The position numbers were made by a program, and so were the translations under genes. Under the pieces are notes generated by a model. The model did not search any database. It was given only the letters and a program-made list of their open reading frames with translations, and had not been told where the DNA came from. From NCBI GenBank assembly GCA_030998225.1, contig JAPYXD010000459.1:744001-808000 (forward strand): a DNA stretch of 64,000 nt. Direction: 5' to 3'. Of this stretch, positions 57,076 through 64,000 are shown in pieces. Source of the DNA: Diplolepis rosae (taxonomy: Eukaryota; Arthropoda; Insecta; Hymenoptera; Diplolepididae). Each line of letters opens with the position of its first letter. Positions within the stretch are counted from its first letter, which is position 1.

Positions 57076-57488
57076 AGGAAAATTTGTAAGTTTTTAAAAA
57101 ATTTTTTAAAAAAATTCTTAGCTAAATGTACTAATTTCGGCCTCTTCTGCAACTTGCCAAGTAAAAAAAGGGTATTATAATGAGGTTTATTATTAAATAT
57201 TGGAATTATATATGTATTTAAATTTATGTTTGAAATATGGCGCAGATTCCAGCGTAGGATCCTGTTAGGATCCGGCGTCGGATCCGGAGCCGGATTTTAC
57301 GTGAGGTTATTTATAATTAAAATGCAACGTACAGATGGTACTTTGTCCAAAATTGGTTTTGAATATTGGAATTTCAATGTGAGTGTAACTGCTTGTAGGT
57401 TAAGTCTGATAATGATTCTCTTAATAGAGCTTTTCCAGTTTAGGAAATGTGATACTTAGGAAATTAGCAAATTTTATTGATTTTATGT

Positions 57489-57756
57489 TTTCTACATGTT
57501 TGTGTCTAAAGTACATAGAATTTTCTTTTCAAAATTTGGGAAATGTTAGAGAAGATAAAAACGGACGTAGATAGACTACTTTTGGTTTCGAAGTTTTAAA
57601 AAAGTTAAATTTCAGGAAAATATATCATAAAATTGTTTTTCATTATCGAAACCAAAAGTAGTTTATCTACGCGAGTACGTCCGTTTTTATTTTCTCTACT
57701 ATCTCTCAAATTTTAAAAACAAAATTTTATATATTTTAGACACAAACATGTAGAAA
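57489..57756. repeat. Inverted repeat with about 100-bp arms
   Basis: Arms 57489-57590 and 57647-57756 are inverted: TTTCTACATGTTTGTGTCTA faces TAGACACAAACATGTAGAAA exactly, and CTACTTTTGGTTTCG faces CGAAACCAAAAGTAG. The loop is 56 bases. Next to the right arm, 57750-57815 resembles 6670-6745 (TGTAGAAACTGGACC...AATTGTTC...TGAACTT), so both are parts of one repeat family. Confidence 0.75.
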
Positions 57757-57819
57757 CTGGACCAAATTGTTCACCTGAACTTACTGCTTTTCTCAAGTAC
57801 CACATGCCCTTAAGGAACA

Positions 57820-60750
57820 GTCCAATTTATGTTTCACAAGAAGAAAATATCATGGTTTATTATTGAGTATCCAAAACTACCTCCAAACATGTTTCTAATA
57901 TGTTTATGTTTTTTTTAATTTATTACGCATTCTCACTCATATACTTGAGTTGTAAAATCTTATATAATAATATATATTTAAATTGCAAACATTTCTAACA
58001 GTGAAGATCTTGAATGCTGTTTAGGCTAAATTTGTCAAAGTTATCTGCCACAATTACACCACTGACCTCAACATTTTATGTTATATTCTGACTCTTTTTT
58101 CTGACGCATTAAAAAGAATTGAAATATACAATTGCATATTAAGTTGAATATAACGTGTTTATCATTTGTAAAATAATAGACTCGCATATTAAATTAAATT
58201 TGCCAAAATTAATAAATTTATACAATTTGCTTCTATGCAATTATTAACCGAATTGTGATGTAAATTTAGGTTGTGAATAATAAAATGCGTTTTTTTCTTT
58301 CATATGAACATAAATTTATCTTTAAATTTTTTATAATATCTCAGTTTTTGAAAAATGAGTTAGCGTAACCTGATGCGTAACTTATGCACGACATGAATTT
58401 TTATATTTATTGAAATTTTTAGCTCAAATTTGCCCCTATATGTCGAACTCTTGACATAATCGACAAGAAAGTTTATTAATATGTTTCAATCATTAAATTG
58501 TATAAAAATATTATTTTCAAGTTTTAATGGTTTACGAGTTTTATCGACACTTATTTGACATGTATTAATTTTTATAATTTCGTAAATTAAATTCAATATG
58601 CTGCATATGCAAAATACTTTATATACTTTTATACATATTTCAATTAATATAAAAATCTTTAATAGTGCTTCTTACTTTAAAGCTTTCATTGTAAAAAGAA
58701 AACAAATCAATTGGAATTGACATCTGGTGCAGTACTCGTGTTCTGAAAAACGTGCGAATATGTCAACAAATTTTTTAATTGTAGGGATAAATTAAAAAAT
58801 ATAATGATGAACAGCCTTGCATTATTATTATTATCTAGTTGAAAAATGTGACGAATTTGCTTGTCCAAACCTGTTAAAATTTATTCTAAAAAGAGATTTT
58901 CTCAATGAGATTTTCATTGTCTTTTTATAAAAAAAACCTGCGTTCACATGAACTTAAATTCCATCAAAGATTATAGCAGAGTTTATTCCAAACTTTGTTA
59001 GATCTTCAATTGATTTTCTGAAATTTAATAGTTTTACTGCAAAAAATGTTCACTATGACACATTTTTTTCTGAATTGAAAAGTAATTTGGTAACAATTGT
59101 AAACATAGATCTTCCTATATATATATATGCAAAATGAGATAATTCATCAGAAACAATTTATTAAGCGGTAGTTTTAGCAATGAGAAGTTTTTAAAAATTA
59201 TCAAAATTAGAAAACCAGCGGGATTAAATCCCTGCCTCGACACGATTCACTGATTTGAACATTTTTAAAAGTTTCTCTTTGTATGGACGAAATATAAAGG
59301 AACTTTGAAGCTGAAAGAGTTTTAATTTTCGATAGAGGACTCAAGAATTTTTTGACAATGGTTCAGTGTAGATGCAGGAAGACGATCCATCACTGTACCT
59401 CGTGGCAGGGACAACAAGAAATCCGTAGGTTGGAACCGAGATGTGCCACTTTGGCTACCGTTGCTTACGTTCTTTATATCGCAGAAACTGAGACCAGTTC
59501 ATGAAAAAGTTGCTGACGACACGCTTGTCGGCCCTTAGTAACAAATCCGTATCAAGAGTCAAATCTTCTGTGAGCTCCAAGAGATTACGTAAACACCCAG
59601 GCGTGTCTCGGAAATTAATTTTGTTTAACCCTTGCACGCTCCAACTAATTCAGATACATCACTGGGACGTGAGCAGTTTTTTTTCTTACTATAGCCGAGA
59701 AAGTATTACTCAAGTGGTCAAGAAAGTCGTTTGAGTGCGAGGTATTAAAACCAAAGAAAGTAAGAATAAGTAATATTGTTAACAATTTTAAGTACATCGA
59801 TGTTATTCTCAAGCCTCCTTTTTCGTCACAATAGCTGAAACAAAAATAGTAAAATTTTTTAAACCTACTCACTTCGAGCATAGAAAAAATATAAGATTAT
59901 ATTTCATGGCAGAGTAAATTTTACACTAGAAATGGAGTGAAAATGATATTTTGATTTCTCTGTGATAACTTAAATAATATTCGGAGTAGTTGAATTTGTA
60001 ATTATTTGATTATTATGCTTATATTATAAAACACATTTTAAAATATAATTATTACTTTAAAAAAAACTTTTGCCATTTACAAAATTTTTATGTGTCACAT
60101 TACTTAAAAATCGGGAAAAAATACTGAGCTTGTTACAAATTAATTCTGAGTAGTATTGATTACTTCGATTTTTTTGGTGTCGCTGAAGATTTATGCAGAC
60201 AAATTTAACGAGTCTTAGAGATATTTGATGAATTTATCTGTTTGTTATTTTTATCGTAATTTTTTTATTAAACACAGAGTTTTGACTACTTATCGTGCTT
60301 TTCCTCTTAGAGTTTTTAAATATTTGGAGAAATTGCTTGAGTTGCATTTCCACGCGCCTGAGTTGGCACTCCTGGGACTATCTGGGTTTACGATCCGAGC
60401 GAAGTCTCAGCACCAAGTTAAAGTGGACAGTAATCGGAATCACCATTCTGATCATCACAGGGCAAGGGTAGGGAAGGTCCCTGTGCGTGGTACACGAAAG
60501 TCGATGTTGAAACTGTAGTTTCTTTTCTTTTTTTGAATCACTACCGTTAGTTAAATGTAGACGGTTCCACTCCGTCTAGATTCTAACTGGCGATGTCTGA
60601 ACGTATGGCATTCCTGTGTGTCTAACTTGACTTCTTTATTTTCGCCTTCAAACTTATGTACATTTTTATTTTTCTTCTCAAGAAAATACTCATTGAATAT
60701 TGATCTTTAGTAATTTATTAGAAACATGGAGAATTTTGAAAATTTTTAAA
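57820..60750. other. Gene-free stretch
   Basis: Long AT-rich stretch. Frames at 59455-59734 and 60225-60518 lie in GC-richer patches (59400-59650, 60350-60520) and have protein-like composition, but I recognise neither. They may be old transposon pieces. Confidence 0.4.
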
Positions 60751-60752
60751 TA

Positions 60753-61556
60753 ACATATGTTCCATAGGTTTTGAAACAAATTCGAACGTACGCCATTAAA
60801 ACAAAATCAAATGATTTAGAAAAAAGATATTTTTGATATTTAGATTTATTCATAAACCATTGAAAATCACATTCAAATTACACTCAATGGTCCGTTGTCT
60901 TTAATTTTTCGAAACAAGTTGTCTGTGTAATAGCCATCATTTCCACTCAATTCATGATGCTAAAAAGTGAAGTAAGATTCATCATCCAAAACGATGAATT
61001 TTCCATTTTCAAAGTGTTTGTCTCGAAGTGTACGGCAACATTTTGGTATTATTTCGAGCTGCCTGGCTGAATATTTCGGTGCCCGCTTACGTTTACGATA
61101 GGAAATATTATTTTTTCTCAAAATGCGGTGGACTGTGCTGTGAGAAATACCAAATTTCCGCCCTAATCGCATGCTGGATTGGTCAACCTTGTTTTTGGCA
61201 CTTGATACCAAACTTTTCGTTGTTCTTACCTCTAATTTTGGTGGACGACAAGACTTTTTTTATTTTCTTGTTCTTTACCATCTCGACAATCTTTTAAAAC
61301 ATGTAAAATAGTTGCACGTGAGATTGGCTTGTCTTTAAACACTTGAAGAATCTGGCGCGAACTCATTCTGCCAGAAATATTTGCGACAGACTTTCGTTTG
61401 TATGCCATAATGGAAACGAATTTTTGTGACATTCGCAATCAAAGGTTACGTCAATACTTCGTTCACTTTTTTGTTTGCATTGGTTGACATTTTCGCATTT
61501 GTTGATGCAACTTAATAAACGCCTGAATGTAGTCTCATAACTTATGAAACATATGT
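60753..61556 (-). mobile_element. Tc1-like element, C-terminally deleted
   Basis: The ends ACATATGTTYCATARG are inverted with TA outside (60751-60752 and 61557-61558). The minus strand holds a first HTH (SGRMSSRQILQVFKDKPISRATILHVL, 61232-61438), then in another frame a second HTH (RLGRKFGISHSTVHRILRKNNI) and RKRAPKYSARQLEIIPKCC leading to the first catalytic Asp in IVLDDESYFTF (60960-61211). A stop follows immediately and the rest of the catalytic domain is missing, replaced by about 200 bases that keep some family coding. It is non-autonomous with preserved ends. Confidence 0.85.
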
Positions 61557-61559
61557 TAA

Positions 61560-62282
61560 TATTCTCCTTAGAAGAAAATCAGTAGAACCAGTCATAATAC
61601 TCAGACAAGCTAAACATTGATCTACTCTTTACAATAAAAAGTTACAAAAATAAAAAGGTATTATTTTTAAACACGTTTACTCACAAATTTTGCGTACTCT
61701 CTGAATCTGAATCAACGAAATTTTGCTGATTAACCAGTTATGAGTATAGCACTGATTATACTCAAGGTATATACCAAAAAATTTTGTTGACTTTCAAACG
61801 CAGTTATTGTCGGCAAATAAACCAAATAATATTATTTTTATATGTTATGTGCGATCATATTTTCTACTGACACTAAGTTACCACAAAAGTAAGTCACCCT
61901 GTAACCTTTTGAATAATTTCATTCCGTGTAACAAGTTATTCCTTGAAATTTTTAGGAATATAAATAACCTTTAAAAAATAAGCAGAATAAATGTTCTTGT
62001 TTAAAATAATTAATTTCCCAAGAACTTGCGAAAACTGACAGGCGAGTTTTCAAATTCATTGCAGCCATAAATGAAGCTAATTACATGATGTCTATCCGCA
62101 TTAAATTTTCTATAATTGATTGGATTTTCATAAATCACTGCTCATTTTTTTGGAGAAAATATTGTCTTCAACTTTAACATTTCCAATTTTAAAAATAAGT
62201 AAATAATCTAGAAATATAGTCATTTTATAAAAAAAATGTGTCTTTTTAAAAAGTTTTTAAAATAATTTCAGACGTTGAAAAC
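61560..62282. other. Gene-free stretch
   Basis: AT-rich, nothing supported. Confidence 0.4.
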
Positions 62283-62369
62283 TTTTGTAAAAGTTAATTT
62301 GGCATGGGGTCAGTTTTGATACGGATTTATTTTTTTAATTAAGTGATAGAACACATAAAAAATACAAAA

Positions 62370-62410
62370 GGCAAACGTTTCGGCCACAAATGGGGGCCCT
62401 CTTCAGTGCC
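62370..62410 (-). ncRNA. Hammerhead-ribozyme-like motif, left arm
   Basis: On the minus strand, in order: GGCA (stem I), CTGAAGA (core CUGANGA), an extra G, GGCC-loop-GGCC (stem II), GAA, the self-complementary ACGT (loop-free stem III), T at the cleavage position, and TGCC closing stem I. All core positions needed for the hammerhead fold are present. The loop-free stem III is the minimal dimer-type form known from Penelope-like elements. Confidence 0.55.
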
Positions 62411-62826
62411 AATTAGCTTAATAGTAACCTTTAAATATTTATTAACTAAGACATGCAACTTAATAATTATTGTATTTTTTCTTTTTTTCTTTTTTTCCTT
62501 TGCTTATTGATATTAGAAAAAGATAGAGTAAACATGCGGAAAGACTTATGGGTAAGCGAGTTCCTAGGTGTGAAGGAACCAGACCGTTCCAAAAACTGTT
62601 CCAACGAGTAATCCTCTCCCACAGGAACCGTGAAAAATGCGACCGCGGAACGCACTCTCTCAAGGGCACACCTAGGAACTCGCTTACCCATAAGTCTTTC
62701 CGCATGTTTACTCTATCTTTTTCTAATATCAATAAGCAAAGAAAAAAAGAAAAAACAAAAAATACAATAATTATTAAGTTGCATGTCTTAGTTAATAAAT
62801 ATTTAAAGGTTACTATTAAGCTAATT

Positions 62827-62867
62827 GGCACTGAAGAGGGCCCCCATTTGTGGCCGAAACGTTTGCC
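62827..62867 (+). ncRNA. Hammerhead-ribozyme-like motif, right arm
   Basis: The mirror copy of the left-arm motif, on the plus strand and identical in all core and stem positions: GGCA, CTGAAGA, GGCC...GGCC, GAA, ACGT, T, TGCC. If the palindrome is transcribed through, one strand of RNA would contain one ribozyme in sense and the other as its complement. Confidence 0.55.
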
Positions 62868-62959
62868 TTTTGTATTTTTTATGTGTTCTATCACTTAATT
62901 AAAAAATAAATCCGTATCAAAACTGACCCCATGCCAAATTAACTTTTACAAAATTATTA

Positions 62960-63817
62960 TTGTGGGTCAATAAAACATTGAACATGTACGGAAACATGTC
63001 ACGATATAAGTTGAAAACTTTATTTCCAAAATTGTAAATGGTAGAGTTGTAGAGAACATTTTTCCGGAAGATGATTTATGAAAATCCAATTAATTTAAAA
63101 AAATTGGTAAGAAACGATGGTAAGGAAAAATGACAATAAACATCGTTAAACGTATTTTTTCGTAAGTTTTAAATTTTTTTCATAAAAAATGATGATTTTT
63201 CTTTCATCTGAGCCAAAAAGTAATATAATTTCTAGTCTTAAAATCATAGAAAAACTTTTCTTTCCAGAGACCTGTTTTTTTGCACGATAACTACCTTGAA
63301 TCTAATATATCAGTTTATTTTGCCACAATTAATATACAATTTTGACAAATTCAATTCCAATATTCAGGCCAAGATTCAATTTTTTTATCGTTTAAATATG
63401 AATAAGTACAATCGTCATTAAAAAGCTGATTATATTTATCTGTGGATACAATCACCATTTATGAAATTCAAATCCAAGAACACATACATTATCAAGATCA
63501 GGCAAAGATTTTATTCAAGCTTCAAACTATTAGATAAAGTCTTTCGAATACATACAAATTTAGCGAGATGGGACATGATGACAATTTTGATAATTTTTCG
63601 CATACTGTAGCAAAAATTAATAAAATAAATACTTGGGAAGTCGCAATGTGATTTATGGACTAAAAAATCTTTGTATTTAAAAAATTGTATTTTATTAAGT
63701 ATATAAGAGCGTATGTAATTTGCTCGAGACATGTTTTCGTCGATTTTTTATTGCCACCCATTAAATTTGTCAATAAGACAAGATGACTAAATTTTTGATT
63801 TCCGCGTAAAAATGTTC
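62960..63817. other. Gene-free stretch with a repeat match
   Basis: Bases 63235-63300 (AATCATAGAAAAACTTTTC, then CAGAGACCTG, then ACGATAACTACCTTGAAT) correspond to 43277-43335, next to the LINE ORF1 start. So a decayed copy of that repeat lies here. No gene. Confidence 0.45.
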
Positions 63818-64000
63818 TCAGGCGATCGAACCCGAATCTAAAATCCAAAGGTGGTTCCGGTCCAACCCATCCATCCTTCGAGTGTCCATTCCGCTCGTTA
63901 GCGATTCCGCATGAGTTGTCCTGGTTGCCTCTTGTCTCTCGTCTTCCTTGGAAACCTTGGTCGGGGTCCTGCCGTCTTCAAGATCATCCACATCCTCTGG
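63818..64000 (-). CDS. Partial open frame running off the right edge
   Basis: The minus strand is open from the window edge for 60 codons (PEDVDDLEDGRTPTKVSKED, then MDTRRMDGLDRNHLWILDSG) to a stop at about 63818. The composition is acidic and polar, and the DNA is GC-rich compared with the preceding kilobases, as expected of a host exon. There is no recognised domain. Its continuation outside the window would decide it. Confidence 0.25.
   Translation of the reverse strand, partial: PEDVDDLEDGRTPTKVSKEDERQEATRTTHAESLTSGMDTRRMDGLDRNHLWILDSGSIA

Larger units (their letters stand above)
62283..62953. repeat. Near-perfect palindrome with about 290-bp arms
   Basis: Arm 62283-62572 and arm 62667-62953 are inverted copies with only a few differences, mostly in T- or A-runs (around 62480-62500 and 62740-62760). 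The spacer is 94 bases. Frames inside (such as 62460-62894) are mirror artefacts. Each arm contains a hammerhead-like motif in its outer half. The low divergence suggests a young inverted duplication or a long-arm foldback. Confidence 0.9.

Noticed and set aside
62460..62898. Three long overlapping frames of 74-144 codons on both strands
   Set aside because: They are mirror products of the palindrome arms; the same residues (NSLTHKSFRMFTLSFSNI) appear on opposite strands.
1..64000. CRISPR array, prophage, operon or other prokaryotic system
   Set aside because: No regularly spaced direct repeats with unique spacers and no bacterial-type gene packing; all recognisable proteins are eukaryotic transposon families.

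Overview
This window looks like non-coding, repeat-rich nuclear DNA from an arthropod, most likely an insect. The base composition is strongly AT-biased, there is no operon-like gene packing, and nearly every recognisable protein segment belongs to a eukaryotic transposable element: mariner/Tc1, piggyBac-type MITEs, BEL/Pao and Gypsy LTR elements, a Jockey-type LINE, an R1/Jockey-type RNase H and a Penelope-like element. The mix would suit a hymenopteran, but that is inference. I see no complete host gene. The best host-like candidates are a THAP zinc-finger exon (6781-7080, minus), a 55-codon signal-peptide-like frame behind a GC-rich leader (37837-38004, plus) and an open frame running off the right edge (63818-64000, minus).

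Layout. 1-3.4 kb: AT-rich with two small inverted-repeat elements. 3.9-5.8 kb: a long interspersed repeat (copy A) carrying a nested TA-flanked element. 6.8-7.6 kb: THAP exon and a possible solo LTR. 8.1-9.5 kb: two mariner halves on opposite strands. 10-11.6 kb: a piggyBac-type MITE and a second copy of the nested element. 12.4-13.6 kb: Penelope-like RT/GIY-YIG remnant followed by a hammerhead-like motif. 17-19.5 kb: repeat copy B with a TTAA-flanked insertion, then a second TTAA element with perfect 16-bp inverted ends. 21.2-22.0 kb: Tc1-type foldback element. 22.5-26.4 kb: dead Gypsy pol flanked by two arrays of an approximately 63-bp repeat. 27-35.6 kb: MITEs, a three-level nest around a mariner, repeat copy C. 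40-41 kb: deleted mariner. 43.3-48.8 kb: a LINE truncated at the end of a BEL/Pao LTR, with BEL/Pao pol and gag remnants. 49-50.3 kb: tRNA-like SINE head and a Gypsy gag relic. 53-54.5 kb: deleted Tc1/mariner element and a LINE RNase H. 56.5-57.8 kb: microsatellite, GGATCC-rich minisatellite and a palindrome. 60.7-61.6 kb: Tc1-like deletion derivative. 62.3-63.0 kb: a palindrome of about 670 bp carrying two mirror-image hammerhead-ribozyme-like motifs.

The genes do not form a pathway; the window is a stratified record of insertions. Two paralogous repeat copies supply pre-insertion sites that fix the exact ends of two nested elements. Four mariner/Tc1 copies have kept intact inverted ends while losing the middle or end of the transposase. 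The most distinctive signals are the hammerhead-like motifs in the 62.3-63.0 kb palindrome and beside the Penelope-like remnant.
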